Positions 38,020 to 50,509 of a stretch of DNA of 64,000 bases are shown piece after piece; the stretch's first letter is position 1; every line of letters starts with the position of its first letter. The notes below the pieces were generated by a model that worked only from the letters and a program-made list of their open reading frames with translations, ran no database searches and was not told the DNA's origin. The translations under genes were made by a program, and so were the position numbers. Origin of the DNA: Vespa crabro (lineage: Eukaryota; Arthropoda; Insecta; Hymenoptera; Vespidae); contig NC_060970.1 of the NCBI RefSeq assembly GCF_910589235.1, forward strand, positions 4,009,987 through 4,073,986, read 5' to 3'.

Positions 38020-38338
38020 AAGTGTAAAAAAAATCAAAAAAAAAAAATAAAAGAAAAGAAAAGAAAAGAAAGAAAAGAAATAAAGAAAACTAAATAAGAA
38101 GGAAAAGAAGAAAAAAAAAACAAGTACAGGTAAAAAAAAGATCCCCCAATGCGTAAAATAAATTTTCATATTTTTGAATCGTCATAGATCATTGATTTAT
38201 CTTCAATGAATAATTCTTTACGATGGAAGAATAATAAATAATAAAGATCGACGATCGTAACGTATCGTTGATGATTTTCGAGTTCAAGATTTCCGATAGA
38301 ACAGAATGAGAGAGATGGATAGAGAGAGAGAAAGAGAC

Positions 38339-38373
<35 letters not shown>

Positions 38374-38470
38374 ATTAACGGGTAACATAGCCTCATAAAG
38401 ACGCAATGCATCGGCAATCGTTGGATGAGTGGATTCTTCCGGTCGCCCACCAGCGTTCTATCGTCGTGTG

Positions 38471-38510
38471 TATATTAACCGCGGCGTGTTGCGGCCGTCA
38501 GTTTAGACGA
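38471..38510 (+). promoter_or_regulatory. TATA plus initiator core promoter candidate
   Basis: TATATTAA starts at 38471 and an arthropod-type initiator TCAGTT sits at 38498-38503, putting the TATA box at -29 relative to the A at 38500. This is the textbook spacing for insect promoters. The surrounding sequence is unique and GC-rich. No supported coding exon follows within several kb, so it could serve a non-coding RNA, a distant gene, or be chance. Confidence 0.35.
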
Positions 38511-38695
38511 TGATTTAGTGGATGCATTGATTGGGTCGATCAGAGGCCATATCATCTCGTTTAGAACCTTCCATCATCGGTGCCACTATTTATAGACCGT
38601 CTCGCGAGCATTTGTACGCGTTCGACGATGATCGAATCAATTTTCGAGAGCGCGCGCGTTCCTTACGTGCCATTTTACGTGCAAATTCTTCTCTC

Positions 38696-38735
<40 letters not shown>

Positions 38736-38828
38736 GCTGTGTTGTGTAGGATATTATGTCGTCGAACGATATTGAAAAGGATTGAAAGATTGCTTTCGTT
38801 CGAATCTTTGTATGATGTTTATCTCTCT

Positions 38829-38836
<8 letters not shown>

Positions 38837-38871
<35 letters not shown>
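38837..38871. repeat. (CT)17 microsatellite
   Basis: A (TA)n tract lies upstream at 38704-38727. Confidence 0.95.
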
Positions 38872-38873
<2 letters not shown>

Positions 38874-39330
38874 GTTCATTCGTTCATTTATTTCCTTTAT
38901 TTTATATTATAATTATTTAAAAAAGAAATCTTTTAAATCTAAACTATTCAGACTTAATCTTTAATAGTTACGATTCGATGGATAAACATTTCCGGGAAGT
39001 ATATAATTTCAAAATGATTCCGGTTATTATTCCATATCAAAAGTGATCACATTGAAAACGTTCTATTGGATTGATAAGAAGGAATCAAAGCACGATTATA
39101 TATACGAGAGAACGATAATATTATTAATTTCGTTGTATTTTTGAAAGATGATAAATATTATTAAGTATTTATCGTTTCAATAATTTTTTGTTATTTAACA
39201 ATCGTGATACGTTAATAAGTAATATAAAAATATAGAAATTTATTATAACAATAATTACTATTAATAAAAAGAAATTAATTTACAATTAATAGTTAGAATG
39301 AGAGAAAGAGAGAACGATGATTTAAGCAGA

Positions 39331-39474
39331 AATAAATAAATAAATGAATGAATGAATGAATGAATGAATGAATAAACGAATGAATGAATGAACGAACGAA
39401 CGAATGAATGAATGAATGAATGAACGAACGAACGAATGAAGGAATGAATGAATGAATGAATGAATGAATGAATG
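39331..39474. repeat. (GAAT)n/(GAAC)n array
   Basis: About 145 bp of ATGA units with blocks of ACGA variants, the longest tetranucleotide array in the window; IHSF frames on the minus strand are artefacts. Confidence 0.97.
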
Positions 39475-40072
39475 AGAAAAAAAGTGAAGAAATCAAGTCG
39501 ATGTGAAACGTCGAAACGCATGGACGCAAGAAAGCTGTTCGGGACTTATGATTCGAGGGTTAGAAGAAGATCTGGGAGGTGGGATGAGAAAGGTGGAGGA
39601 TAGAGAAGAGGGAGTCAAAGTTGTGTTGGGTGGGTTAGAAGGTAATGTCGGACGCGGACAGAGGGTGACATTAATTCTCATAACATTTTACGAGGCCGGT
39701 ATCTGACCTGTGTCAAGTCTTTCCAACGCCCTGGAGCACGGTTTAGGAGTCATAACTCCCAATCACCCTAAGGCATGCAGTCGCAGCCAATTCTCTCTAG
39801 TATATTCGCATTTAACCGAGTACACTACTATCTTCTATTCTCTTTATTCGACCGAAGAAAGAAACTAGGTTTCTCCTAGGTTAGCTAGCTTTTCGTACTT
39901 TTCTTATAACACGTCACGTCTCGCAAATCACGTTGAATTTTGCTAATCAAGCGAAAACCTACGTCTCGTATCTTTTTTCTTTATCTCCTTTTTTTCTTCC
40001 TTTCTCTTTTTTTTTTCTTTTTTCTTCTATGTGTTTCCTCCTTTTCTTTCTATCGTCCTTAGAAAGTGAGCA

Positions 40073-40073
<1 letters not shown>

Positions 40074-40115
<42 letters not shown>
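40074..40115. repeat. (GA)20 microsatellite
   Basis: Uninterrupted GA. Confidence 0.96.
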
Positions 40116-40119
<4 letters not shown>

Positions 40120-40484
40120 AGACATTTTAGCAAGATCCTAGACATTTAATTATCTCCAAGATTGAATTCGTTTTTTTTTTTTTTTCTATTCCTTCACAAA
40201 CGTATGTAATATCATATAATTTAATTCATATTTTGCAATCGTACGATTGCAAATGAAAAGAAATTCTTTATAATTATCGTAAAATCATTATAATCGAATA
40301 TTATTCATTTGATTTAGGATTATTTTAAGATTGAACAATCGAATGAGTTTACATTGGACGTTTAACGTATCGACCCTCATCCCCCAATTTACCCCTCCCA
40401 CTTATCCATCCATTCATTAATACGAGTAACGTTGGTAAGCCCTTTAAACTGACACCTACAATCTCTCTGTGAAGATTCGTACGT

Positions 40485-40493
<9 letters not shown>

Positions 40494-40523
<30 letters not shown>
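40494..40523. repeat. (GA)14 microsatellite
   Basis: Uninterrupted GA. Confidence 0.95.
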
Positions 40524-40531
<8 letters not shown>

Positions 40532-40775
40532 GACGGAGGGTTGAAGAGGAACATCATATTCCCTGACTCACTTCTGTTAGAAAGAAAGAGGAAAAGGGGG
40601 AAAGGGAGGAGAAGAAGAAAAAGGAGGAGAAAGAGGAGAAGGTGAAGGAGGAGGAGGAGGAAGAGGAGGACAGATAGAGGGAATAGGAAAGGGGACTTTG
40701 CTGAACGTGCCTCGTTAAGAGAAACGAAGGACAGAGGGGTGAAACGAAAGACAAGAGAAAAAAAAGAAAGAAATA

Positions 40776-40782
<7 letters not shown>

Positions 40783-40820
<38 letters not shown>
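40783..40820. repeat. (GA)18 microsatellite
   Basis: Uninterrupted GA. Confidence 0.95.
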
Positions 40821-40822
<2 letters not shown>

Positions 40823-40897
40823 GGCACGTCATCGTTAAATCGTAGCAGAAATATCGTCGTTCAATTTCGCTTGGCACGCTTAAAAAAATGCTTCAGC

Positions 40898-40980
40898 TCG
40901 TCATCGTCGTCGTCGTCGTCGTCATCGTCGTCGTCGTCGTCGTAATCGTCGACAGCAGCAGCAGCAGCAGCAGCAGCAGT
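40898..40980. repeat. (CGT)n then (CAG)n compound array
   Basis: GTC/ATC units to 40950, then nine CAG units at 40951-40979. Confidence 0.96.
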
Positions 40981-41093
40981 AGCAACGACGATATATCGGC
41001 TTGGCGGAGCTTTTTTTTTGATCTTGCCAAAGAATTCATTAAGTATTACGGGCACGCGGTTAGGTATTAATACGCGAAAGGGCTTGGCTGGGC

Positions 41094-41106
41094 TGCCTGC
41101 CTGCCT

Positions 41107-41137
<31 letters not shown>

Positions 41138-41150
41138 AGCCTGCCTGCTT
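41094..41150. repeat. (CTGC)n array
   Basis: CTGC units with CTTC and CAGC variants, grading into TTGG units. Confidence 0.95.
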
Positions 41151-42171
41151 GGTTGCTTGGCTGTTTGGCTGAGAGAAGGGTAGAAGTGGAAAACGCAGTG
41201 CACGTTTTGTGCTTGGCCGAGCGCGAGGCAGGGTGCGTTGGAGAGGCAGGTGAAGGAGGTGGATCTCTTTTCTCAGCCACCCCTTTTGTTACCCTTCTTC
41301 TACTCCTCTATCCCTCCTTTCCTTCCCTCTCGTTCCTTCCTCTCTCTTGCTTACCTTTTTTGCCCTTTCCCTATCGTGGCAGTATCGTTGCTTTACTTGC
41401 TTCCAACATCCTTCTCTCTCTCTTCTTTTTCTTCCACTTTTAAGTATTATTACTATTCTCTCTATCATCGAGTACTCTTTAACAGTGACGTGTGTGATGA
41501 TATCTTTTTCTTTTCTTTTCTTTTTTTTTTTTTGTTTTTTGATTTAATTTCTTTTTTCTTTCCTTTATAAATTTTTTCAATTATATACAGTTACGTGTTA
41601 TCGACGTCGTTATACACGGAAAGCATTATTTCTTCATGTTTAACGTCGAAACTAAGAGAAGATCTAAAGAAGGAGAAATAAAGAGAAAGAGGAGAAAGAG
41701 AGAGGCGTCGTGGGGTAGTACATAGTGAGGATAGGATATAGAAGGGATGGTGTAACGGGGAAAATGTTGGCCGGACGATAGAGATCGGATAGAAAGGCGA
41801 AAAAGAAGAAGAAGAAGAAGAAAAAGGTGGTGGTGGTGGTAGTGGTGGTGGTAGTGCTGGTTGGGTAGCAACCTTAGCGTTGCTGGAGTGCATTTGGCCA
41901 TCAAATAACATCGGCAGCGCCTATAACCGGCTTACGTACCGACATAAAGTCGGCTTGGGCTCTCTCTTCCTTCCTTCCTTCCTTTCTAAACCATCTCTCT
42001 CTCTTTCTCTCTCTTACGCTTCTTCCACATCGCCATCTCGAAGCCACTAACTCGTGATCAAACCGTCTAACCATCGTCGAACTACCGTCGTATCAGGAGT
42101 TGCGGCTCTTGGGGCGGCTTAAGCCTCGCGATATCAGTTGATTGGGTCTTGTGGATAGTATCCTACTCGGT

Positions 42172-42203
42172 AAGAAGAAAGCTTTGAGCAAAGCTTTCTT
42201 CTA
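42172..42203. other. Perfect hairpin with 13-bp arms and 4-base loop
   Basis: AGAAGAAAGCTTT at 42173-42185 is followed by loop GAGC (42186-42189) and the exact reverse complement at 42190-42202. It follows a non-repetitive patch (42060-42170) ending in CTCGGTAAGAAG, which also resembles a splice donor. It could be a structured RNA, a terminator-like hairpin or a chance palindrome. Confidence 0.6.
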
Positions 42204-44107
42204 CTCTTTTTCCTTCGTCTCTCTCTCTCTCTCTCTCTTTTTCTCATTTTTTTTCCTTTTTTTTTTTACGCTTCGCTCTTCGAATAAGCCATATCTTCCA
42301 TAAGAGAAAGGAAAAGATTATTTCTAATAAATAAAGTATACCCGGTGTTACGGGTTTCATTCATGATTTTATCTCTAACTATTTATCGTCGTAAATAAAT
42401 CTCTTGGAGATTTTCGATCGATCGGAATCAAAGGGATTTCTCTCTCTATCTCTCTCTCTCTCTTTCTTTTTTTTTTTCTTTTTTTTTTTTTTGTTTTTAG
42501 ATCAAAAGAAAAAAATAAACAAAAAGGAACAATTCATTGGAGGATAAGATCGAGCTCGATCCTATTTTATTTCGTCACTTCGATATTTTCTGATTGAACA
42601 TTGACCTTTACGTAAAACCATTAAGATAATACTTTCACGGATTAACGAATGAGATATCCTTCCCTAACCTCCCCCCCCTCCCCTAACCCTCCGCCCTTAA
42701 TACTTAACTATTACGTGTTGTAGTCCGACTTTGCCGGTGGAACCTTATAACAGATAACAGAGAAACGATTACAATTCGTAGACTGAGGGTGATAGGTGAT
42801 AGTAGTAGTAGTAGTAGTAGTTGTTGTTGTAGTAAGAGCGAACCAATAACTTGCCAATATCGGCATTACTGGCGTACTGAACGCAATATAAACGTTTATT
42901 ACCCAATGTACCGTCCGTTCGTAGCCCCTAACCATTTTCTGCGACTTCGTATTCCCATTCTCGCTCCTTTTCCAACCAGAGGCTCTCAATTCGTCTATTT
43001 TACCATTTTTACATCAGCTTTTTATTATACCATTTGGAGATAAAAGAAAAATCAAAAAGAAAAAAAAAAAAAAAAAAAAAAAAGAAAGAGAAGAAAAGAA
43101 AAGAAAAAGAACGCCTAAATTATCTCGCATCGTGTCGTTTCAATCTTTACGTAATAATCAGTAGTATCATTTAATAGCATTAATTATTATTACAATGAAC
43201 GATTTCATGCACGTGTATTATGTACATAAAAAAAAAGGAAAAAAAAAAAAAAAAATGAAATATATGTTACACAGTATGGTTAAAAAAATTTTGTATCGAT
43301 TATGTGAAGAAAAAAGGAAAAAAAATAACAGAAGTGGATTTAATTTAGTATCCAATTGGGTCTTCGTATAAATCGGAAAAAAAAAAAATTATAAGATATA
43401 AAAACAATTACTATACTATAAGAATCTCGTAGGAGATATGAGAGCTACTGTCGAAAAACATCTACTCACAATACCATGGAATGAAAGAAGGGCGATATGG
43501 ACATCGATGGCCAATATGTGAAAGAAAAAGAAAGAATGAAAGCGAGAAAGAAAGAAAGAGAAAGAAAGAGAGAAACAGGCCAATCTTTCTTTTTCTATTT
43601 TTCTACGTTCATTGATGACATCGTCGTTCTTATTCGTCTTGCATGAAAACCATACAAGGTACTTATCTACATGAAAACAACCTCCCCACGACCCTCGCCC
43701 CCTCCTTATCCCACACATTGCTTGTCCTTTTCTAATAATGTGAACTCAGGGCGTATGTTAGTACTCTCTATATACTATGGATGAAGAAGGATAGAAAAAG
43801 AAAAGAGAAAAAGAAAGAAAATAAATAAAGAAAGAAAGATATAGGAAAGGACAAAAGAAGAAAGAAAAACGAATGAGATAGGGCATGGAGCGAAGGGTGG
43901 GAGGAAGAAGGGAAAGGGTCAGGGGTAAGGGGGGGGAGGGTGAAAGGAAACAGGAAGGACGGAAGGGTGACGCGTTTTCCGTGTGTCCGGAGCACTTAAT
44001 GTTTCTCTATCTATAGCGGTCAGGACGGGACAGGGCCGGGATATTGTTATATACGACATTGTGGAGGACCCGAGGGCCATAGTACGAGAAAGCTGAGAAG
44101 TAAAGAG

Positions 44108-44109
<2 letters not shown>

Positions 44110-44141
<32 letters not shown>
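44110..44141. repeat. (GA)15 microsatellite
   Basis: Uninterrupted GA. Confidence 0.95.
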
Positions 44142-44145
<4 letters not shown>

Positions 44146-44648
44146 ATCACCCACCACCAATTACCACCCGACCAAGAGTTATTGAAAAGATCTCCCAATG
44201 GGAGAGAAAGGCAAGCCCGTAGACGGGAAAAGCTCATGCTACCAACCTTGCACACGCTTTCCTACTTCTAATGAACACTGATTACCGTTTGCTAGTAACG
44301 TAGCGCTGATGATTTGCAACGACATTCACCTCACTCTTTCTCCTAACTCTATATCTCTCTTTCTCTCTTATTCTTTATCCCTTTTGGTGTATCCCTATTA
44401 AAAGGAATCTTTTTTCTTATTTCTCCTTGACAATTTATATTTATTCGTTCGAAAAATAAGAGTAACGATTAAATAATAATTATCATTCGTTAAAATACGT
44501 ATAAATTTGTACGTATATAATTAATTAATTGTATTGACGAAGGGATGGTTAATTAATTTAACGATAGTTTAAAACGGAAATCCAATGTTGAAGTTATTAT
44601 CGACGATAGAATTTGATAAAACTTTATCGTTAGGGGATAAGAAGGAGG

Positions 44649-44717
44649 ACATAGAAGAAGGAGAAGAAGAAGAAGAAGAAGAAGATGAAGAAGAAGAAGA
44701 AGATGGAGAAGAAGAAG
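44649..44717. repeat. (GAA)n array
   Basis: AAG units with GATGAA variants. Confidence 0.95.
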
Positions 44718-45185
44718 GTTGAAGGGACGATAGACATACTCGATTTTCTTCGAAAAGGCTGAGAGAGCTTCGATGCGAAATCTTTCTCCTTTCTGGCACG
44801 GCTTTATCCGGTAAACGACATAATTCGCTAACACCTCTAACTCCTGATATAACGGAGTATTAGTTTTGATGCTGTCTCGTGTTCTCTCTCACTCTCATTC
44901 ATTCTCTGTCTCTCTCTCTCTCTCATTCTCGTTCTTGCAGCATCACCGAACGATCTCTCCCTCCTTCCTTATTCCTTCGTTTCCCGTCCCTCCTTCCCTC
45001 TTCTTTACACGATCGACGCAGGAGGCCTTGATATACCAACACACACACACACACAAACACACGTTCGTAGCCTCGTCGTCGAGAGAGTCCCTCTTTACCA
45101 ATTTTCCTCCTCAAAGCTCCATCGTCTTTGATCAGCTCTCGCAACGCCCCCTATTATGTCGCCGACGTCGATCCCTGGTGCAACA

Positions 45186-45189
<4 letters not shown>

Positions 45190-45281
<92 letters not shown>
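45190..45281. repeat. Symmetric (CT)n-(TA)n-(GA)n compound array
   Basis: CT at 45190-45223, CCTCTACA, TA at 45229-45260 and GA at 45261-45281. The outer tracts are reverse complements and the centre is self-complementary, so the block is close to one long palindrome. Confidence 0.96.
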
Positions 45282-45789
45282 TATATACGTATATATAGAT
45301 TAACGTAGCTTCAGCTGTTCTTCTTCCAAACCTATACGAGGTATATACTTTAAACAAGACTTATGAATATATATATATATATATATTTTTTTTTTAATAT
45401 AAAAATTTATAAATAAATAAAGATTCAAAAAAAAAAAAAAATATCCTATCGTCTTTATTCATCATTTAATTTCGTCCTTTCGAAGATTTCGTACTTGCGT
45501 TACGTCAAATATCGAATGAAAGATCGAACAACAACATTTTATCCCACCTCAATTTATTCCCCCTTTTTCCCAATCGTCAATCCCTTCGAATTTGAAATGA
45601 AAAAGAGAATATCTTAGTACTCGTAAACATGAAAGATCGAATATCGAAATATTAATAGAAATATTTCATAAATTCACGACTTTTAGTCGTCATTCTTGAT
45701 TATCAAAGTATCGGGCTACGCCAATGAGCCGAACATCAATTATTCCTTCTAGATTATGTTCCGTGCGATCTGTAAGATCCTCCGGCCTG

Positions 45790-45804
45790 TGACGTGACGT
45801 CGCC
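45790..45804 (+). promoter_or_regulatory. Tandem CRE-like site (GTGACGTGACGTCG)
   Basis: Two overlapping TGACGT half-sites, the second within the palindrome GACGTC, lie in a repeat-free patch (45700-45810). TGACGT is the core bound by CREB/ATF bZIP proteins. Function is inferred from the motif only. Confidence 0.3.
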
Positions 45805-45827
45805 ATCAATTTCATCCCCCTATACAT

Positions 45828-45901
45828 TCTCTCTCTCTCTCTCTCTATCACATCGAACGACAAAGAGAGAGAGAGATAGAGAGAGAGAGAGATGAGAGAG
45901 A
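45828..45901. repeat. Inverted pair (CT)n ... (GA)n
   Basis: CT at 45828-45847 and GA at 45863-45901, with a 15-base spacer. Confidence 0.94.
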
Positions 45902-47281
45902 AGAAAGTCTGGAAAATCTGCTCCGTCTCATCGATGGTAATGCCCTCCTTTTACGATCATCATATTTATAAACGTAACCCAGCGTCGTTTCCCCCTTCGT
46001 ATATTCGCTCGGTTGATGAAAGGATCTCGTTAATTGGGAATACTGATGGCAGAGCAGCGCGAGGATCGATCCTTTTCCCGGTTACTATCCCTGCCCCCTA
46101 TTTCCCCCGTTCTTTACTTCATCCTTCTCCTCTACCACCACTACCCCTCTTCCTCTTTCTCTTCTTCCATCATCGTCTCCTTTTCCATCGTCGTTTTCTC
46201 TACTATCTTCGTTTATCCAACAGATAGGAGGAGAAACGTAACCCCCTCTTCAATCCCCCTCCCTCCTTCCTCTTATCCTCTATCTCTTTCTCTCTCTTTC
46301 CCAGTATCTCTTTCTCCCTCGTTTCCTCTTCCATAGACGAAGCGCACGCGAGATCACCGCGGCGGATAAGACCCGTGGGATCCCGTCAAAGGGAGCTTAT
46401 ATTTATGAGACTTTCGGCAAACAAATGGATAAATCTAATATCTTCGAGGCGAAAAGGCGAAGCTTCTTGAGAAACCGTAACCATTCTGCCAAGACTTCCA
46501 GAAGGATTTTACGTTTACTTCTTCATTGGTGTTGGTAGGATTTTTAGTCACGTATATGCGTATGCCATAATGCACAAGGCATTCCTTTGGCTTTATCTTT
46601 TATTTATTGATAGTTATTAATTGTGAACAAGATATTAGAAAATTGTGAAAACAATGTTATTCAATTGAATATCAATCGTTAGCGATGCAATTGATATTGA
46701 TAGAAATAAAATGAATTTCAATAACGTAACGTAATTTTTCCTTTATTCTTCTTGCTATTTTTTTTTTTTTTTCTTTATTTATTTTTTTCTTTCCTCTTAT
46801 TACTCCCGTTATAACTTATTATAGAATTTTCAATATCCTTATATTTAAGACGATTAATGACGATCGAACGTTTAAAGATTATCGAGTTACGAATTAACAC
46901 TTAGTTCTTTACGCCAGGACCTCCTCCCCCCCCCACCCACCCACCCACTCACCCACAAATCTTCCCCCTCTCTACGATTTCCTGCGAGCATGCATACATA
47001 CATAATTGCTACTTTAGGCATTAATAACGAGCGAGTTGCGGTGTGCAATTAAGACGCATCGGTGAGCACGTGAGCTAAGGGACGACCTTCATCGCGGTAG
47101 TGACAGTTGGCGTCATTAGGGCGACGTTTGCGTTTTCATGCGAAGAGAAAGTGAGAGAGAGTGAGAGAGAGACCTATCATTCGTTTTTTAAAACAATTTT
47201 GTGAGACTCATACGATGTAAGAGGGCAAGAGATAGTATAGAGTGATATAGATAGATACCTATCGGCGCATATCATCTCCGT

Positions 47282-47285
<4 letters not shown>

Positions 47286-47329
<44 letters not shown>

Positions 47330-47341
47330 GTCGTCGTCGTC
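47286..47341. repeat. (ATC)n then (GTC)n array
   Basis: About 14 ATC units followed by GTC units. Confidence 0.96.
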
Positions 47342-47871
47342 ATTGGTAAAATTGTCTGTCCGTCCGTCTGTCCGTTCTACGTTTATTATGGCACGTCATT
47401 TCCGTTCGAAGATAGCAACGCACGCACAGCCTGCATAGAAGGCCATATACACGGCACTCGAACATCTGTCCGAAAAAACGAGTTAGTTAGAATCGTTCGA
47501 TACATTTAAAAATATATTTTGCATTCTTTCTTTCTTTCTTTCTTTCTTTACTTTCCTCTCTTTCTTCTCTTTGTTGTTGTTGTTGTTGTTTTTTTTTTTG
47601 TATTTTTTCATCGATCGATTTTTCAACATCTACAGCCAATGATAACCAATCGAATGTCACCGATTATCGATGATAGTATCTTTCTTGTTTTTCCGTTTTT
47701 TTTTTTTTTTCTTTTTTCTTTTTATTTTCTTCTTTCTTCTTCTCTCTCTCTCTCTTTTTCACGATATCGCTTTTAATTATCGTTGATTAATACTAAGCAT
47801 TTAATGTTTTCATTAATGATTTAATAATTAACGATGAAGACGAATCGGTAAAGAAAATGATCTAGATATGT

Positions 47872-47920
47872 TATTATCATTATCATAATCATCATTATCA
47901 TCATTATTGTTATTATTATC

Positions 47921-47967
<47 letters not shown>

Positions 47968-47970
47968 CAT
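47872..47970. repeat. (ATT)n array with ATC variants
   Basis: About 100 bp of ATT/ATC units; poly-Ile frames are artefacts. Confidence 0.96.
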
Positions 47971-48223
47971 CATATCGCGATGTATCTTACGAACGAGCTG
48001 GTGTATCAAAAGGATAAGAGCAGTGCCGACCTATCTAAACTCGGAATCAGTCTGGCTATGGGTTCGAGCCTTTAACAGTGGCATTTATACCTCTACTTCA
48101 TCATTATTATTTGAGTTGATTGGAAAGACTTGGCGATAGCAATTATAATCTTTCCTTTTAACGCTTATATCCAACGGCGGTCATCGTCGTTTCGTGTTTC
48201 CTTGCTCTTCGTAGATGTCATCA

Positions 48224-48290
48224 TCATCAATTCTTCTTCTTCCTCTTCTTCTTCTTCTTCTCCTTCTTCTTCTTCTTCTTCTTCTTCTTT
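48224..48290. repeat. (CTT)n array
   Basis: TTC units with CTC variants. Confidence 0.95.
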
Positions 48291-48601
48291 CGTACACGCG
48301 TGTTACTACTTGCCAGTCCGGCAGCTGCTACCCGCCCGAACACACATGTTTAATATTTTAGTATCGAGAGTATGTGTGTTCATTCGAGTTCTCGCTCATT
48401 CCTTCGCCTGACTCACGTAATATCTTTGAATGGCGATTAACCCTTTTCAAATAAATACGAATTTACAATTGTTAATTTTAATTAATTAGAGGATAAAGAA
48501 AAAGAAATAGAAGAAGAATTATAAAAAAAAAAAAAAGAAAAAAGACAAAGATAAGAATTCTGACCAAAAGAAAAGATAGAAGAGAGAGAACACACAAAAA
48601 A

Positions 48602-48634
<33 letters not shown>

Positions 48635-48798
48635 TATAATAATGATAATAAAAAGCAGGATAAGAAAAATGATGAAGGATGAAAAAGAGAGAAAGAGACA
48701 CAGATGAAAGAATGAGAGACAGAGAGAGAGAAAGATCAGAAAACGAGTATTTGTAGACTACGTTGTATTCGAAGATAGAAAGATAGATAGATAGAGAG

Positions 48799-48800
48799 AA

Positions 48801-48839
<39 letters not shown>

Positions 48840-48870
48840 GAGAGTTAGAAAGAAAGAAAGAAAGAAAGAA
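48799..48870. repeat. (GA)n then (GAAA)n array
   Basis: GA to 48845, then AAAG units. Confidence 0.95.
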
Positions 48871-49174
48871 AGAGGCATCCCTCGAATCACGGATACCAAA
48901 TACCGTTTCGTTCTCCAACGCCATTAAAGATGCCATAAAAGAAGAAGCGGTCGGCGATGGTCGAGTCGGGCCCGACTGGTGGCAAAAGCACTGGGCGAAA
49001 TTTGTCAGTATTAAATAAATAACCCATAAAGGCGGAACATCAATCCACCGTAGAAGCATTAACGCCCGATATAAGGGGGCGAGGTAGTGGCTGTTATTTT
49101 TCATACACCGGCAACGTTTTATATACGAGCGCGCCTATACCATCCTACGATCTTTCTCTCGAAAGCAAGAAGAG

Positions 49175-49204
49175 GAGGACTTCTTCTTCTTCTTCTTCTA
49201 CTTC

Positions 49205-49236
<32 letters not shown>

Positions 49237-49260
49237 CTACTATTACTACTACTTCTACGT
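49175..49260. repeat. (CTT)n array with CTA variants
   Basis: About 80 bp of TTC/TAC units. Confidence 0.95.
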
Positions 49261-49453
49261 CCTCTTCTTCTTTCTCCTCCTTTTTCTTCTTTATCTTCTT
49301 TCGTTCTACCTTCCTCGGGAACGGTTTTTACGATCTCCACGTTATACCGTATCGCGGACTTACATCGTAGATCAAAAGTGATGTGTCTATTATGACGTAA
49401 ATACTTAAAGATCCCACGGGAATGTGTTACGCGAGAACATGAACATATCTTAA

Positions 49454-49457
<4 letters not shown>

Positions 49458-49492
<35 letters not shown>

Positions 49493-49524
49493 TGTGTATA
49501 TATATATATATATATATACACCAT
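49458..49524. repeat. (TA)n pair forming an inverted repeat
   Basis: TA at 49458-49490, GGTGTG, TA at 49497-49517, then ACACC. GGTGT and ACACC flank the second TA tract, so it is a self-contained palindrome. Confidence 0.94.
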
Positions 49525-50136
49525 TGGTTATCTATCGATACTTTACGAGAAAGAGACAAAGAAAGAGAGAGAGAGAGAGAGAAATCTCTTGTATTCTTTA
49601 AAAAAGAAAAAGAAAGAAGATTTACTTCGATACTAAAAATGAATGTGTATCGACTTCTGATCGCAATCAGAACGACAATCGCTATATTCTTTAGAAAGAG
49701 AAGGAAGGACAAAATAAAAAAAAGAAAAAGAAGAAAATAAGAAAAAGGACAAAAAGTAAAAAAGAAAAAGAAAAAGATTTGCTTCGATATGGAAAGTCAA
49801 AATGCATCCGGTTCTTTGGACGCAATCACAACAAAAATCACTCACTGAAGACCACCCAAATGGATTGCTCGTAGAAAGAAAAAAAAGTAAGAAAGAGAGA
49901 GAGAGAGAGAGAGAGAGAAAGAAAGAACGGCGGTGAGCTTTTGCGATGTTCAAAAGCATAACCGACGTATGAGAAACAGAGAGCGAGAGAGAAAGAGAGA
50001 GGAAGAGAGAGGAAGAGAGAGAGAGTGAGAGAGTGAGAGGGAGAGTGGTAACCGCGTGCGATGAGGCGATATACAGCGCCCGGTATAAAGCGGCGAAGAC
50101 GAAAAGCGTAATCTTGCTAGAAAGACGGATGAGAGA

Positions 50137-50175
50137 GTGCAAAGAGAAGAGAAGAGAAGAGAAGAGAAGAGAGGA
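50137..50175. repeat. (GAGAA)7 pentanucleotide array
   Basis: AGAGA/GAAGA units, within GA-rich sequence from 49885 to 50290. Confidence 0.93.
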
Positions 50176-50509
50176 AGAGTAATGTAGAGTAGAGGAGATG
50201 AGTGTTCGAGAGAGATAGATATATAGAAAGAGGACAAGAAAGGAAGACAGAGAGAGAGAGAGAGAAGAAGATAGGAAGAGACGAAGAAGAAAGTTCGTCG
50301 ATACAAGGAGTCGATTGTAGGCTGCTGCTGAAAGGGACCGCCGATCCTAGCAGAGCGCGGTCTTTGTAGCACAGTGGACGACTTATGCTTAAGAACGATA
50401 TGATTCCGATGTCGAGATTACTATGGAAGAACTTGGAAAGAACGGACATACGGACATAACGTCCCCATCTCGAACGTCGGGAACGAACGCGGGTGGCTAT
50501 TAGCTTCGG

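Larger units (their letters stand above)
36371..42170. other. Gene-free stretch
   Basis: 38450-38690 is a CpG-rich island with the TATA/initiator pair. 38940-39300 is AT-rich. 39500-39960 and 41880-42170 are unique patches; 39749-39762 has a small GGAGT/ACTCC hairpin. No coding exon was recognised. Confidence 0.6.
42204..50459. other. Gene-free stretch before the kinesin locus
   Basis: 42540-43040, 43100-43480, 44200-44640, 45290-45800, 46340-47140, 47980-48220 and 48890-49160 are largely unique. 49058 and 50075 carry the GCCCG-TATAA motif. 49885-50330 is almost entirely GA-rich. No exon was recognised. Confidence 0.6.

Noticed and set aside
39261..39529. IHSF-repeat protein on the minus strand
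   Set aside because: Product of the GAAT tetranucleotide array.
48050..48085. GGGTTCGAGCC as a possible tRNA B box
   Set aside because: No matching acceptor stem, D arm or anticodon arm could be built around it.
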